From positions 1 to 64,000 of the forward strand of contig QCKB01000007.1 in NCBI GenBank assembly GCA_003215655.1: a stretch of DNA of 64,000 bases, given 5' to 3'. Below are positions 29,121-39,659 of the stretch, piece by piece. The translations under genes were made by a program, and so were the position numbers. This stretch comes from Prochlorococcus sp. AG-409-J16. Its GTDB lineage: Bacteria > Cyanobacteriota > Cyanobacteriia > PCC-6307 > Cyanobiaceae. Under the pieces are notes generated by a model, which saw only the letters and a program-made list of their open reading frames with translations, made no database searches and was not told where the DNA came from. Within the stretch, counting starts at the first letter, position 1. Each line of letters starts with the position of its first letter.

Positions 29121-30014
29121 ATGGATAGTTTGTTGAGAGAAGTTTTATCAGGAAAGGAGGGACCCCTTGCTGGAGAAACAATTACCAAAATTTCTAGCGT
29201 TGCTGGTGGTTGTATACATCAAGCTTGGCGGCTTGAACTCAAAAATGGAACAGATTTCTTTTGCAAAACAGCTTCATTAGAAGCTTTTCCAATGCTTGAG
29301 TTTGAGAAAGAAGGGCTCAAAGGTCTTAAGAAGTTTGCTGATCCCACTTGGCTAGAAGTCCCACATCCAATAGCTCTTGAAAAAACAAACAACACGGCTT
29401 TCTTGCTAATGCCTTGGCTGAATTTAAGTTCTGGGGATCAAGGCTCATTAGGGACTGGTCTTGCATTACTTCACAAAAAATCTTCTGAAAACAATTTGGG
29501 AAAATTTGGCTGGGGTAGCGATGGATTCATTGGCTCAGGCCCTCAACCGAAAGGTTGGGGAACTCAATGGGGAAATTTTTTCGTCAATCTCCGATTAATT
29601 CCTCAAATACAAATAGCTAATCAATGGGGTTTAGAAATAGAACCAATAAGACCACTGCTACAATTTCTAATCTCCTTTTTAGAATCCCATCATCCACTCC
29701 CTAGCTTGGTTCATGGAGACCTATGGAGCGGAAATTCAGCTATTAATTCTGATGGTCGAGGAATCCTATTTGATCCAGCAATTTGGTGGGCTGATCGTGA
29801 AGTAGATCTTGCTATGACAAGATTATTTGGTGGCTATTCAAGAGAATTTTATGAATCTTACTCAAAAATTTGGCCTTTAGGAGCTTTGGCAGAGAAAAGA
29901 ATTGAGGTATACAACCTTTATCACTTGCTAAATCATGCAAATTTATTTGGAGGATCGTACAAAAATCAATGTATTTCTACTATCAAACGACTTAATGACT
30001 TATTACTTTCCTGA
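29121..30014 (+). CDS. Fructosamine kinase family protein
   Basis: 297 residues of the fructosamine/ketosamine-3-kinase family, which phosphorylates sugar adducts on protein amines (deglycation). Visible are VAGGCIHQAWRLEL (nucleotide loop), KTAS (Lys), the catalytic loop LVHGDLWSGN and the Mg-binding LFDPAIWWADREVDLAM. All catalytic elements appear intact. Confidence 0.9.
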   Translation: MDSLLREVLSGKEGPLAGETITKISSVAGGCIHQAWRLELKNGTDFFCKTASLEAFPMLEFEKEGLKGLKKFADPTWLEVPHPIALEKTNNTAFLLMPWLNLSSGDQGSLGTGLALLHKKSSENNLGKFGWGSDGFIGSGPQPKGWGTQWGNFFVNLRLIPQIQIANQWGLEIEPIRPLLQFLISFLESHHPLPSLVHGDLWSGNSAINSDGRGILFDPAIWWADREVDLAMTRLFGGYSREFYESYSKIWPLGALAEKRIEVYNLYHLLNHANLFGGSYKNQCISTIKRLNDLLLS

Positions 30015-30036
30015 TTCTTAATTTAATTTGGTGATT

Positions 30037-30420
30037 TCAACCCAAATATTCCTTACGAAGATTCTGAACCCTTTCAAAAACTGCATTCCGTTTTTCGCTT
30101 GTAGTGAGATTCTGCCAACTCCATTGCCCTAAAACCACTACCCCAAGTAGCTCAAGCAAGCCAGGAACAATAGGCAACAAGTTAATGGTATCGATAACGC
30201 CTTTGATGATCACCTGAGCGACAATCACAACAGCGACAATTCCTACAGCCTTGCCGTACTTACCCATTTGACTCCAATCGACTTCGGTAAGCGACTGGTT
30301 CACCTTCCCCATTACTTCGCCATAACGATCAGAAAGATTGTTTCCATCAGCTTGGCCTGCAGAATTTCCCATGGGAGTCGTCTCTTTGGTGGAATTTGTG
30401 TCAGCATTAATGTCATTCAT
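30037..30420 (-). CDS. CAAD-domain thylakoid curvature protein (CurT-like)
   Basis: 127 residues: a disordered polar N-terminus of about 45 residues, an amphipathic helix, and two adjoining transmembrane helices (AVGIVAVVIVAQVIIKGVID and LLPIVPGLLELLGVVVLGQ). The C-terminal helix reads KRNAVFERVQNLRKEYLG. This is the CURT1/CAAD architecture, which bends thylakoid membranes in cyanobacteria and plants. Divergent from the JAMM gene with 53 nt between. Confidence 0.88.
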   Translation of the reverse strand: MNDINADTNSTKETTPMGNSAGQADGNNLSDRYGEVMGKVNQSLTEVDWSQMGKYGKAVGIVAVVIVAQVIIKGVIDTINLLPIVPGLLELLGVVVLGQWSWQNLTTSEKRNAVFERVQNLRKEYLG

Positions 30421-30473
30421 AAACCCAACGCTGAATGTAATTATGTGGTGAGATTATCGAATGGAAGTATTTC

Positions 30474-30974
30474 ATGCCAGGGTTACTTAACTTCGATGGC
30501 GATAGCCTCATAGTTCTCCGTCACAACCTTCTTGCAGTTTCTCCTGAAGAAGGTTGTGCATTATTACTTGGAGAACAAAAGGATTCTCAAGAATTTCAAG
30601 GGGAAAGCCTGTGGAATATTCGAATGGTCTGGCCTTGCTGCAATATTTGGGAACCTGAAATATTTGGCCTAAGAGAATTGCCTAAAGAGCAATCAAAAGA
30701 CCCTTTAGAAGATCTTTCTAGAAAAAAACGTTTTGCTATAGATCCGCTTGAACAAATTCATGCTCAACGTTGGGCTAGAAAAAAGAATATAAAAGTTTTA
30801 GGTACGGCCCATTCTCACCCTTTTGGGAATGCAGAACCTTCATTAATCGATCTAAAATGGTCTTTTTGTGAAAGCATCATGGTGATAATCACCGGATCAG
30901 GAGATGTTAGCGGTTGGTGGTTACCCAAAAATCAACCGAGTCAAAGATTAAAAATGGCAGCTTTGAAAAGTTAG
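30474..30974 (+). CDS. JAMM/MPN+ metalloprotease (M67 family)
   Basis: 166 residues. The zinc-protease signature is complete: Glu25/26 in PEEGCALLLG, and HSH with Asp at the H-x-H-x10-D spacing (His113, His115, Asp126 in AHSHPFGNAEPSLID). Bacterial JAMM proteins of this type remove C-terminal residues from ubiquitin-like sulfur carriers such as CysO or ThiS/MoaD relatives. The ThiF/MoeB-rhodanese gene starts 31 nt downstream on the same strand, matching that role. No sulfur-carrier gene is visible nearby. Confidence 0.9.
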   Translation: MPGLLNFDGDSLIVLRHNLLAVSPEEGCALLLGEQKDSQEFQGESLWNIRMVWPCCNIWEPEIFGLRELPKEQSKDPLEDLSRKKRFAIDPLEQIHAQRWARKKNIKVLGTAHSHPFGNAEPSLIDLKWSFCESIMVIITGSGDVSGWWLPKNQPSQRLKMAALKS

Positions 30975-31005
30975 TCCGCCGTTATCTAGACCTAAATTCG
31001 ATCCA

Positions 31006-32166
31006 ATGAAAAGCATCGAAAACGAAGATACTGAATTAAGTCCTGATGAGCTGAACCGTTTCGCAAGGCATCTCAGTCTTCCAGAGATAGGTTTAAACGG
31101 CCAAAAGCTTCTGAAAAATTCCTCAGTTATATGTGTAGGAAGTGGTGGGCTTGGTTCACCTCTCCTCTTGTATCTAGCAGCTGCTGGGGTTGGGAGAATA
31201 GGAATAGCAGACTTCGATTTGGTTGATGAATCAAATCTACAAAGACAAATTATTCATGGGGTTAACTGGTTAGGGAAACCAAAAACTGCTTCTGCACGTT
31301 CAAGAATCCTTGAAATCAATCCAAATTGCCAGGTAGATATTTTCAACGTAAAGATTACAAGGGAAAACGTTTTCGAGATAATTAAACCCTACGATATTAT
31401 TTGTGATTGCACAGACAATTTCCCAAGTAGATATCTTCTAAATGATGCTTCTGTACTTCTAGGAAAGCCAAACATTTATGGTTCAGTGCAAAGTTTTGAA
31501 GGGCATGCAACTGTTTTTAATCTTGAAAAAACAGCTCCAAACTTTCGCGATCTGATACCAACCCCACCTCCACCTGAACTAATCCCTACTTGCGAAATGG
31601 GAGGGATTATTGGAGTTCTACCTGGTTTAATCGGAATCATTCAAGCAACAGAAGCTATAAAAATAATCACCAAAATAGGAACACCACTAAGCGGCAGGCT
31701 TTTAATTTTTGACGCCCTATCTATGAGCTTCAAAGAACTAAGACTAGAACCAGATAAAGACAGAGAGGAAATTAAACAATTAATTGATTACGAAAAATTC
31801 TGTGCTGCCAAAGACACTAAGGACAAAACAAAAAAAGACTCATACGAAAAAAGCATTTCAGTGAGAGAATTAAAGAAGCTAATAGATACTAAAAAAGAGG
31901 AAATTTTACTCTTAGATGTAAGATTCCCTCATGAGACAAATATGAACTCTATTGCAGAATCTGAATTAATTCCACTTAATGAAATTGAGAGCGGTGAAAC
32001 TATCAAGCGCCTAAAAAAACTTGCATCAAAGAGAAGTCTTTTTATCATTTGCAGAAAAGGAAATCGATCTTTAAGAGCAATTAAAATTCTAAACAAACAT
32101 GGTATAGGTGGAACTAATGTCAATGGTGGTATGGAGGCATGGGAATCAGAAATTCTTCAAAAATAA
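31006..32166 (+). CDS. ThiF/MoeB-type E1 enzyme with rhodanese domain (MoeZ-like)
   Basis: 386 residues. The N-terminal adenylyltransferase domain has GSGGLGS (residues 45-51), DFDLVDESNLQRQ and DCTDNFPSRYLLND, with a Cys in PTCEMGGIIGVLPG. The C-terminal rhodanese domain (about 280-386) carries the persulfide Cys in IICRKGNRS. Such fusions adenylate and sulfurate the C-terminus of ubiquitin-like carriers for molybdopterin, thiamine or tRNA thiolation. I cannot tell which carrier it serves. Operon with the JAMM protease. Confidence 0.92.
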   Translation: MKSIENEDTELSPDELNRFARHLSLPEIGLNGQKLLKNSSVICVGSGGLGSPLLLYLAAAGVGRIGIADFDLVDESNLQRQIIHGVNWLGKPKTASARSRILEINPNCQVDIFNVKITRENVFEIIKPYDIICDCTDNFPSRYLLNDASVLLGKPNIYGSVQSFEGHATVFNLEKTAPNFRDLIPTPPPPELIPTCEMGGIIGVLPGLIGIIQATEAIKIITKIGTPLSGRLLIFDALSMSFKELRLEPDKDREEIKQLIDYEKFCAAKDTKDKTKKDSYEKSISVRELKKLIDTKKEEILLLDVRFPHETNMNSIAESELIPLNEIESGETIKRLKKLASKRSLFIICRKGNRSLRAIKILNKHGIGGTNVNGGMEAWESEILQK

Positions 32167-32185
32167 ATAAGTTTTAGCTTGGGAA

Positions 32186-33394
32186 TCAATAGTCCACACC
32201 TCTTTTTAGGTCGACTCCATGTTCTGCGTAATGCTTATGGCAAACCATCTCTGAATGCACACTAGCAAGATCGAAATAAGCAGGCTGGTTCTTACAACGT
32301 CCAGTAATTATGACTTCTGTCTCGGAGGGTTTTCTCAAAAGAGTCTGAACAATTGGCTCTACAGGTAATAACTCCAAATCAACGCTTGGGTTAAGCTCAT
32401 CAAGAATCACAGTTTTATAAAGACCACTGCTAATAGCAGCTCTAGCAATCTCCCAAGCTCGTTCAGCTTCTACATAATCAATTGGTTGCTGTTGCCCTCG
32501 CCAAACGATTGCATCACGTCCTGAGCGAAGATGATCGACCAAATGAGGGTAGCTTTCTCTTAAAGCCTCAATTGCTGCATCTTCCGTATAACCATTACCG
32601 CCTTTCAACCACTGCAAAATTAAAACTCTATGACTTTTATCTTGGCTAATTCCCCTACCAATAGCCTGCAAAGCCTTCCCTAATGCACTTGTAGATTTCC
32701 CTTTACCCTCGCCTGTATATATCTCTATACCACCATTGGTCCTGAAAGGGACCAAATTGCCTTGATGTTCCTCAGGTCTACGATGAGCCCGCATTTCAGA
32801 GTGCAAGTCAGCCACTTGAACCAATGCACGTGGAGCAGCCCTTCCGGTAACAATAATCTCCATACCTGAAGGTCGACCAATCAAGGTCTCAACCACATCC
32901 TCAATCGGTAACAAACCTAATTCCAATACTGGATTCAACTCATCAAGTACAACAACTGAATAGAGAGCACTAGCTATTGCTCCTTTTGCTATATCCCATC
33001 CACGTTTTGCCTCCTGAAAATCGAAGCGAATTGATTCTTCGGCAGAAAAGAAATCAGCCCTGCCAGTTCGAACTTGGTCTATTAAATGGGGGAACCCCTG
33101 CTGAAGGGCCTCAATGGCAGCATCTTCGTCATAAGACCGACCTGGACCCTTAAGAAAGCGTAAAAGCAGGACTCTTGTTCGCCGTTGCTCACAAATGCCT
33201 AGCCCAATAGTTCGCAAAACGACCCCAAGGGCAGCTTGACTTTTCCCTTTACCTTCTCCGTCGTAAACATGTAGCTGGCCTTCACTGCGTTCTTGACTAT
33301 CTGCAGCAGTAACAATGCCAACCCCTCGTCCCTGGCCTCTAGACGATGACTTCCTCATCTCAATCGCCTTACCTTCTTTCGACTTTGAAACCAT
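32186..33394 (-). CDS. cobO: Tandem double CobO-type corrinoid adenosyltransferase
   Basis: 402 residues made of two CobO/BtuR domains, each transferring adenosine from ATP to Co(I) corrinoids in B12 synthesis. Domain 1 (about 40-205) has P-loop GEGKGKS (46-52) and VVVLDELNP; domain 2 (about 222-400) has GEGKGKS (228-234) and TVILDELNP. Both keep the nucleotide loop, the DELNP motif and the TGR motif, so both look active. A single CobO is about 200 residues, so this is an internal duplication. An N-terminal basic segment precedes it. Confidence 0.9.
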   Translation of the reverse strand: MVSKSKEGKAIEMRKSSSRGQGRGVGIVTAADSQERSEGQLHVYDGEGKGKSQAALGVVLRTIGLGICEQRRTRVLLLRFLKGPGRSYDEDAAIEALQQGFPHLIDQVRTGRADFFSAEESIRFDFQEAKRGWDIAKGAIASALYSVVVLDELNPVLELGLLPIEDVVETLIGRPSGMEIIVTGRAAPRALVQVADLHSEMRAHRRPEEHQGNLVPFRTNGGIEIYTGEGKGKSTSALGKALQAIGRGISQDKSHRVLILQWLKGGNGYTEDAAIEALRESYPHLVDHLRSGRDAIVWRGQQQPIDYVEAERAWEIARAAISSGLYKTVILDELNPSVDLELLPVEPIVQTLLRKPSETEVIITGRCKNQPAYFDLASVHSEMVCHKHYAEHGVDLKRGVDY

Positions 33395-33441
33395 GCAGTT
33401 GTCCGTCTACGGTTGGAGCTTAACTAGATCAGCTAACTGAC

Positions 33442-34332
33442 ATGGCGTTAGCAAGTAATTCTGATACTGGGATCGTTAAAAACGTTGGAGGCCTTCCCGA
33501 AACAGAACAAAACAAACTCGAATTATTACGAGATTTTCTGAAAAGTATGGGGAAAGTATGCGTAGCCTATTCAGGTGGGGTTGATAGTGCGCTAGTCGCA
33601 ACAATTGCTCAAGAACAACTTGGATCTAAGGCTTTTGCTGTCACAGGCGTTTCGCCTGCCCTAGCACCAGATCTTCTCCAAGAAGCTCGAACACAAGCTG
33701 CTTGGATTGGTATTCAACATAAAGAATGTAAGACACAAGAACTTGAGAATCCTGAATACAATTTAAATCCAAAAAATCGTTGTTTCGCCTGCAAATCAGA
33801 GCTTCATAAACACTTAGCCGAAATCGCTTCAGAAGCAAATGGCGCAAAAGTAGTAGATGGATTAAACCTAGATGATTTAAGTGATCACAGACCTGGAATT
33901 AAAGCCGGTCAATTAGCAGGAGTAATTTCTCCTTTGGCTGAGCTAAAAATAGGAAAATTGGCCATTCGACAAATCTCCCGATCCCTAGGGCTTCCATGGT
34001 GGGACAAGCCAGCACAACCATGCCTTGCTTCACGCTTTCCATATGGCCAACAAATCAATGCCAGAAAACTACAACAAGTAGGGGAAGCAGAAGCCTTTTT
34101 GAAAACTCTTGGGATTAAAGAACTGAGAGTCAGAGCATATAACAAAAAAGCAATAATAGAAATCCCAAAAAATAAAATCAATGATTTCTTGGAAACCTTG
34201 AACTTAAAAGAACTCAAATCTTATTATTTATCACTTGGATTTGACTCAGTTAGTATAAATATGGATGGGCTTAAAAGTGGAAGCCTCAATAAAGATAAGG
34301 GTAACAGCCCAAGACTATTAAGTATAGATTAA
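33442..34332 (+). CDS. larE: LarE-type ATP-dependent sacrificial sulfur transferase
   Basis: 296 residues of the PP-loop ATPase family. The PP-loop AYSGGVDSAL is near residue 42. The LarE sulfur-donor cysteine lies in PAQPCLASRFPYG, and CFACK forms a further conserved pair. In Lactobacillus LarE donates sulfur to the nickel-pincer cofactor of lactate racemase. No larB, larC or larA is visible here, so the local role is inferred only from family. Confidence 0.88.
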   Translation: MALASNSDTGIVKNVGGLPETEQNKLELLRDFLKSMGKVCVAYSGGVDSALVATIAQEQLGSKAFAVTGVSPALAPDLLQEARTQAAWIGIQHKECKTQELENPEYNLNPKNRCFACKSELHKHLAEIASEANGAKVVDGLNLDDLSDHRPGIKAGQLAGVISPLAELKIGKLAIRQISRSLGLPWWDKPAQPCLASRFPYGQQINARKLQQVGEAEAFLKTLGIKELRVRAYNKKAIIEIPKNKINDFLETLNLKELKSYYLSLGFDSVSINMDGLKSGSLNKDKGNSPRLLSID

Positions 34333-34373
34333 ACAACACTAAAGCTACCTGAATAAGCTTAATATTTATTACA

Positions 34374-34862
34374 TTAGTTCTGCGCCAAATGATCTATAGG
34401 AATTCTTTTATCCGCACTAATAGACAATGGAGTTTCCCTACAAAAACTTGTTAACGAGTGCTTCTCAGATTCCAACTCATTCCGCAAAAACTCACACGCA
34501 TTTTCAGGCATTGTCTGATCTCCACATGTGAAGACATCAACTGCTGCGTAACCCTTCTCAGGCCATGTATGAATAGATATATGCGATTCAGCAAGCAATG
34601 CTAATCCTGTAACACCTTGAGGCTGAAAACGATGAGTTATTAGATTGAGCAAGGTTGCCCCTGCATGCTTGGCTGCTGAAGTAATAGTTGTGCGCAGAAA
34701 AGCTTCATCATTGAGCTTCGCGTTATTACAGTCGTAAAGCTCAAGAATGCAATGTTTGCCTACAACGCTAGGGGGATTCGAGCAATTCGCTGATGGCAAT
34801 TGTTGAGGGTCAATCTCATCCCATCCCGGGTTGGGATGGAGACAAGGAATTATCTGCTCCAT
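34374..34862 (-). CDS. speD: S-adenosylmethionine decarboxylase proenzyme
   Basis: Pyruvoyl-dependent enzyme producing decarboxylated SAM for spermidine. The self-cleavage site is the Glu-Ser of [14 protein letters not shown], followed by [12 protein letters not shown] with the catalytic Cys. Start taken at [11 protein letters not shown] (34862), just after the recF stop, giving about 162 residues. A longer frame to 34952 would overlap recF. Has a C-terminal tail beyond the short prokaryotic form. Confidence 0.93.
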   Translation of the reverse strand: MEQIIPCLHPNPGWDEIDPQQLPSANCSNPPSVVGKHCILELYDCNNAKLNDEAFLRTTITSAAKHAGATLLNLITHRFQPQGVTGLALLAESHISIHTWPEKGYAAVDVFTCGDQTMPENACEFLRNELESEKHSLTSFCRETPLSISADKRIPIDHLAQN

Positions 34863-34888
34863 AAAATCAAGAAAAATAGCTGCCCACC

Positions 34889-35986
34889 TTACCTGAAATC
34901 CGCTATTGCTCTCAATGATTTCTCTTCCAAAATCTGAGAGCGTTTTTGCCAAGTCTTCTCAAATGCATCCAAATGTGTTGCACTGACAACGCATTGGTGC
35001 TTCTCACCCACAGCTTCCAAGAGAATCAACTGCCTTGTCAGGTCAAGTTCAGCAAGAACATCATCTAAAAGCAAAATTGGTGGCTCTCCATAAATTGCTT
35101 CAACTAACTCAAGCTCTGCAAGCTTGAGAGCTAAAACCAAAGTCCTTTGCTGGCCAGCTGAACCAAATCTTCGTGCAAAAGTACCATTAATCAGAAAGCC
35201 GACCTCATCTCGATGAGGTCCTACAAGACAACTCCCAGTCCTCTCTTCATCTATACGTTGACTTAACAACTGTTTTTCAATAGCCAACCTCCAAGTTGCT
35301 TCAACCTCTTCCTCTTCTAATGTGCTCCCTGGGGCATAAGACAATTCCAAGTCTTCTTGGCCATTACTTAGTTTTGCCTGCCATCGAGCAGCCAGAGGCT
35401 GCAAGCGGTCTAAAGCTCTTCGTCGACGTCGATGGATTCTTGTACTAACAAGTGCCATCTGTGCATCAAAAGCATCCATTAAGGACTCTCTTTCTTCCAA
35501 AGATCTAGAAGCCCAATCTTTCCAGCAATGCCGCCTTTGTCTAAGCAATCGGCTATACCGAGAAATTAAATCGGAATAAACCGGTTCCAACTGCTGAACA
35601 ACCCTGTCAAGCCAACTTCTTCTTAAAGCTGGTTCTCCACGCACAAGATCAAGATCTAATGCGCTAAAGCCAACACAACGTAATGGTCCTATTAAATCAA
35701 GATGGCGGGATAGTGGCTTGTCATTGCGACGAACTTGCCTACCACCTCGTCGTCGCAGTACCAATTCCAAACTTTCATTTTCATTAGCTATCGCTCTAAC
35801 CAAGGCCCGATCTTCTTGCCAATGAATTAGGTCTTGGTCACGACTACACCGATGTGAGCGCAGACTACCCAAAAGCTCGACAGCTTCTAAGAAGTTAGAT
35901 TTGCCCATGCCATTTGATCCGATTATTAGCAATCGCTTTTCAGACAATTCCAGGCGCAGTTGCCTGTAATTGCGAAAGTTCTCCAA
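34889..35986 (-). CDS. recF: DNA replication and repair protein RecF
   Basis: ABC/SMC-like ATPase loading RecA at gaps. Walker [13 protein letters not shown] near residue 24, the signature region [18 protein letters not shown], and Walker [14 protein letters not shown] are present. About 365 residues. The only conventional start is a TTG (MENFRNY), which cuts the first beta strand. Seven codons upstream an ATT (36007) gives [14 protein letters not shown], placing the initiator exactly as far from the Phe as in E. coli RecF. No Shine-Dalgarno is clear for either. Confidence 0.94.
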   Translation of the reverse strand: MENFRNYRQLRLELSEKRLLIIGSNGMGKSNFLEAVELLGSLRSHRCSRDQDLIHWQEDRALVRAIANENESLELVLRRRGGRQVRRNDKPLSRHLDLIGPLRCVGFSALDLDLVRGEPALRRSWLDRVVQQLEPVYSDLISRYSRLLRQRRHCWKDWASRSLEERESLMDAFDAQMALVSTRIHRRRRRALDRLQPLAARWQAKLSNGQEDLELSYAPGSTLEEEEVEATWRLAIEKQLLSQRIDEERTGSCLVGPHRDEVGFLINGTFARRFGSAGQQRTLVLALKLAELELVEAIYGEPPILLLDDVLAELDLTRQLILLEAVGEKHQCVVSATHLDAFEKTWQKRSQILEEKSLRAIADFR

Positions 35987-36088
35987 TTCAAGCTGATTAA
36001 GACGAATCGTTTTTCTGAAGTCTTTGGATAAGGTAACTTGAATGTGTCAAGTAAACGGCCTTTCAAAAATGGCTCTTGGCATATGTAT

Positions 36089-36162
36089 GGGCATGTAGCT
36101 CAGTTGGATAGAGCATCAGATTCCGGTTCTGAGGGTCGGGGGTTCGAGTCCCTCCATGCTCG
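36089..36162 (+). tRNA. trnR-CCG: tRNA-Arg(CCG)
   Basis: 74-nt cloverleaf. Acceptor GGGCATG pairs with CATGCTC, the D-arm has TAGCTCAGTTGGATAGAGCA, the anticodon loop is TTCCGGT with anticodon CCG, and the T-arm is GGGGTTCGAGTCCC. The discriminator is G and CCA is not encoded. Lies between recF and a GNAT gene, both on the other strand. Confidence 0.95.
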
Positions 36163-36174
36163 CTTCAAAAAGTA

Positions 36175-36627
36175 CTAAAGACGAAAGCCCATTGCTCTTA
36201 TTCCACCAGGATCAAGTAAAAATCCCTGTTCTTGTAATGCCTTGATGGTATCAACTGGTGCTGAGACTGAGATACTACAGCCAGGGACATCTCTTCTTAA
36301 AATCGCTAATGCTGTATGTACGAGAACTGCAAGAAATTGCTGTTGATTTTGTCCAGGTATAGCTAACAAATTCCAAAGATTGACATTCAACCCATAATCA
36401 GTTGTTGCTCTCACAAAACCAACAAGATTGCCATTTGCCTCATCAAAAATGCTGAGATGGCAGAGGCTTCGTTCTAATGCCAAATGCAACTTCTTTGGTG
36501 AATGCTTAGCCTCCTTGCAATAAGCCAGCAATCGATTTAACGCATGAGGAGTTGGAGGTTTTTTACTCTCCAGTACGAATCCGGATGGCAAGCGCGGCAC
36601 TGTTGAACTCTGACGGAAAGTGAACAA
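36175..36627 (-). CDS. GNAT-like N-acetyltransferase
   Basis: 150 residues. NLVGFVRATTDYGLNVNLWNLLAIPGQNQQQ resembles the central strands and the acetyl-CoA loop region of GNAT enzymes, although the usual QxxGxG/A motif is replaced. SAPVDTIKALQEQGFLLD matches the C-terminal part. Substrate unknown. It ends 12 nt from the tRNA-Arg and lies 8 nt after ppc, so probably in the trpE-gshA-ppc transcript. Confidence 0.75.
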   Translation of the reverse strand: MFTFRQSSTVPRLPSGFVLESKKPPTPHALNRLLAYCKEAKHSPKKLHLALERSLCHLSIFDEANGNLVGFVRATTDYGLNVNLWNLLAIPGQNQQQFLAVLVHTALAILRRDVPGCSISVSAPVDTIKALQEQGFLLDPGGIRAMGFRL

Positions 36628-36635
36628 GGTCTAGC

Positions 36636-39600
36636 TCAACCCGTATTCCGCATACCTGCGGCAATTCCATTAATAGTTAGTAGTGCACCTCTAAGCAATT
36701 CACTTCTGCTATATGTACGACCTTCAACGCCTTTTTTTATTGATTCACTCATTGGAGGCTGTCTATTTTGATCACGCAGTCTTTTAAGAAGAGCAACTTG
36801 TAAAAAACCCAGAGGAACAATAGTGCGATTCCTCAAATCTACAGATAGTTGCAATGCAGGGTCAGCACCGAGCAATCTTGACTGGCCAGTGATGTTCATC
36901 ACCAACTCACGAGTCCTGACATACTCCGTGGCAATAGTTTCGAAAATCTTATTAAAAGCCTCTTTATTCGCCTGACTCCCAAGACTGGAAACATAGTGAT
37001 GAGCCAAGTCAAGGTCAACTTTTGACAAAGTCATCTCTACTTTAGAAATCAACATCCTGAAAAAAGGCCATCTCTGATGCAACATCCTTAAAAGATCAAG
37101 CTGTCCAGGGTCTGCCTCAAGTTCAGCAGCGAGAGCTGTCCCCACACCAAACCAACTGGGTAAAAGGAAACGACTTTGTGTCCAACCAAAAACCCATGGA
37201 ATAGCTCTAAGACTAGAAAGATCCTTTGCTCCACTTTTTCGTCGAGCAGGGCGACTTGAAATCTGCAACTTACTTATCTCTTCAATTGGGGTGACCTGTT
37301 GAAAAAAAGCAACCAAATCAGGGTTATCGTGAACCAATTCCCTGTAATGATCTCGTGAGCGAGCAGCAAGCCTTGTCATTAATTCATTCCAACTTGGTGT
37401 CGCATCGAGCTGATTAGTCACAAGGCTGTTCTGGAGAACCGCAGTCGTTACTGTTTCTAAGTTGTAAAGAGCTAATTCTGGAAGGCTGTACTTTGATGCA
37501 AGTACTTCACCCTGTTCAGTAATTTTTATGCGCCCTTGAAGAGTTCCACTAGGCTGCGCCAAAATTGCTTGATAAGCAGGTCCCCCACCCCTACCAACGG
37601 AGCCACCTCTGCCATGAAAAAGTCGCAAGGCAATACCTTGTCGACTTGCAAGATTTTGCAAAGCAATTTGAGCTTGATGAATTTCCCAATTACTAGATAA
37701 AAATCCAGAATCCTTATTGCTATCTGAATAACCCAACATCAACTCTTGAAGAGGAAGATTCTGCCCTCCAACCCTTGGCAGCAAATTGCGGTACAAAGGC
37801 ATCGTAAAAAGCTCTTCCATTACTGAGGGAGCTCGCTGAAGATCCTCAACAGTCTCAAATAATGGAACAACCAAAAGCTCAGAATTACCGTCAATTGAAT
37901 CAACCAAACCAGCTTCCTTAGACAGTAATAAAACCTCCAATAAGTCAGAAACTGTATGGCTCATAGAAATTACATAAGTACCACAAATACGACTGCTAAA
38001 CTCTTCCTGAAGTCGACGAAGCATTAAGAAAACAGCAATAGTTTCCTCAGTATTTTTTGACCATTTCACGGATGAAGGAATTAATGGTCTTCGTGTATCT
38101 AATTCAGATGTCAACCACGAAACTCGCTCTTGCTCTTCCATATCTCCGTACGACCTGGGAAGATTTAAATGCTTAGTTATTTCATCTAATGCATCGCTAT
38201 GGCGGGTACTCTCCTGACGTATATCAAGACTAGCCAAAGAGAAACCAAAAATATGAACCTGAGTAAGCAACTTATCTAGAGCTTCACAGCTCAAACCTGT
38301 ACTAACCAAACTATTTCTAACAAGTTCTAATTCACTTTTAAATTCCTCCACAGATCCGTAATGAAGAGATTGAACAACATTTGCTGTTATTGAATTAGTA
38401 GCAAAACCTTCGGGGGGAGTTTTCCAACCAGCTTCCGCAAGTTGCTGGTTGCGCTGCTGAGTCAGGCTTAATCTCTCAAGGGTATAACTCAGTTTCAAAC
38501 GATATGGTTCCAACCGATATCTAGCAGCTCGTTCCTCATATACCTCAGGAAAACGCAATCTATCCATTTCTAGAGATTCCAAAAGTGGAGCACTAACCTG
38601 GCTCCATTGCATTGAGATACTCAATTGATCTCGTAGATCTTTAACGGCCGTGATATATCTATCCAACATCAACTTGCGCTGATAACAAGCCGTTCTCCAA
38701 GTTATTTCAGGCGTTACAGAAGGATTACCATCTCTATCTGATCCAACCCAAGATCCAAATGTACAAAAGGCTGTTTTGGGAATATTTACATCTGGATAGC
38801 TTGATGCTAATGAAGAAGCTATTCGTCTTCGTAGCTGAGGCATAGCATCAAATAAAACCTGTTGAAAATAATGCAGTGCATAATCAACCTCATCTAAAAC
38901 TGAAGGCTTGAACTGATGCAGTTCATCTGTTCTCCACCACAAGCGAATTTCCTCCTCTAATTGCAATCTCAGGCTGTCTTTTTCAGCTGAAGAAACAAGT
39001 TGATCTGATTGCAATTGCTGCAGAAGGCTCGCGACTTTACGTTGCTTATGCCGTACGGTATGACGAACAATCTCAGTTGGATGAGCTGTGAAAACAAGCC
39101 GAATATCTAATTCCTGAAGCAATGATTCGAGTTGCGCAGGAGGGACATTAAGACTTCTCAATCGATCAAATAACTCTCTAAAAGTCGCCGGATCAGTCTG
39201 ACTTGCCAATGGCGGAGCAAAGGGATTAAAGGGTTCTTCTTGTTTATTTATATTGCTTCCACTAATACTCTCCAAATAACTATCTTCCTCAATACGCTGC
39301 TCAAGGATATTTACAAGTTGAAAATACAAAGAAAATGCTCTTGCTGCGGCAATAGCTTCAGAAAGATCCATTTCACGAATCAACAAAACGATTGACTCAC
39401 TAGTCCCTTTGACGTCAACAATATCTAGAGAAGTTGGATCACTTAATTGCTTCAACCTAAGCAGTCTTTCAGTCTGCTCGGGGGGGCATTCACTTCGAAG
39501 AACTGTCTTCCAAAGGTCTTCAACCAACTCAAGCCTTTGTTGCAGCAATCGTGAAGTGTCTTCAGCTCCAGCCTTCCCTCTGGATTGATCCAATCTCATA

Positions 39601-39659
39601 GCTTGAGCAGTGGGTCTAGGCATGGAGCCTTGAGCGAAATCAAACTTGGGCATGATCAA
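36636..39659 (-). CDS. ppc: Phosphoenolpyruvate carboxylase
   Basis: Anaplerotic carboxylation of PEP to oxaloacetate. 1007 residues, normal for cyanobacteria. Catalytic His region [19 protein letters not shown] near residue 190, [12 protein letters not shown], and the glycine loop [17 protein letters not shown] are all intact, and the C-terminus ends in the conserved RNTG. Its start abuts the gshA stop, so the two are cotranslated. Confidence 0.98.
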   Translation of the reverse strand: MIMPKFDFAQGSMPRPTAQAMRLDQSRGKAGAEDTSRLLQQRLELVEDLWKTVLRSECPPEQTERLLRLKQLSDPTSLDIVDVKGTSESIVLLIREMDLSEAIAAARAFSLYFQLVNILEQRIEEDSYLESISGSNINKQEEPFNPFAPPLASQTDPATFRELFDRLRSLNVPPAQLESLLQELDIRLVFTAHPTEIVRHTVRHKQRKVASLLQQLQSDQLVSSAEKDSLRLQLEEEIRLWWRTDELHQFKPSVLDEVDYALHYFQQVLFDAMPQLRRRIASSLASSYPDVNIPKTAFCTFGSWVGSDRDGNPSVTPEITWRTACYQRKLMLDRYITAVKDLRDQLSISMQWSQVSAPLLESLEMDRLRFPEVYEERAARYRLEPYRLKLSYTLERLSLTQQRNQQLAEAGWKTPPEGFATNSITANVVQSLHYGSVEEFKSELELVRNSLVSTGLSCEALDKLLTQVHIFGFSLASLDIRQESTRHSDALDEITKHLNLPRSYGDMEEQERVSWLTSELDTRRPLIPSSVKWSKNTEETIAVFLMLRRLQEEFSSRICGTYVISMSHTVSDLLEVLLLSKEAGLVDSIDGNSELLVVPLFETVEDLQRAPSVMEELFTMPLYRNLLPRVGGQNLPLQELMLGYSDSNKDSGFLSSNWEIHQAQIALQNLASRQGIALRLFHGRGGSVGRGGGPAYQAILAQPSGTLQGRIKITEQGEVLASKYSLPELALYNLETVTTAVLQNSLVTNQLDATPSWNELMTRLAARSRDHYRELVHDNPDLVAFFQQVTPIEEISKLQISSRPARRKSGAKDLSSLRAIPWVFGWTQSRFLLPSWFGVGTALAAELEADPGQLDLLRMLHQRWPFFRMLISKVEMTLSKVDLDLAHHYVSSLGSQANKEAFNKIFETIATEYVRTRELVMNITGQSRLLGADPALQLSVDLRNRTIVPLGFLQVALLKRLRDQNRQPPMSESIKKGVEGRTYSRSELLRGALLTINGIAAGMRNTG

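Noticed and set aside
34863-34952. Longer speD start overlapping recF
   Set aside because: The extra residues lie in recF coding sequence, and the family start fits [11 protein letters not shown] just after the recF stop.
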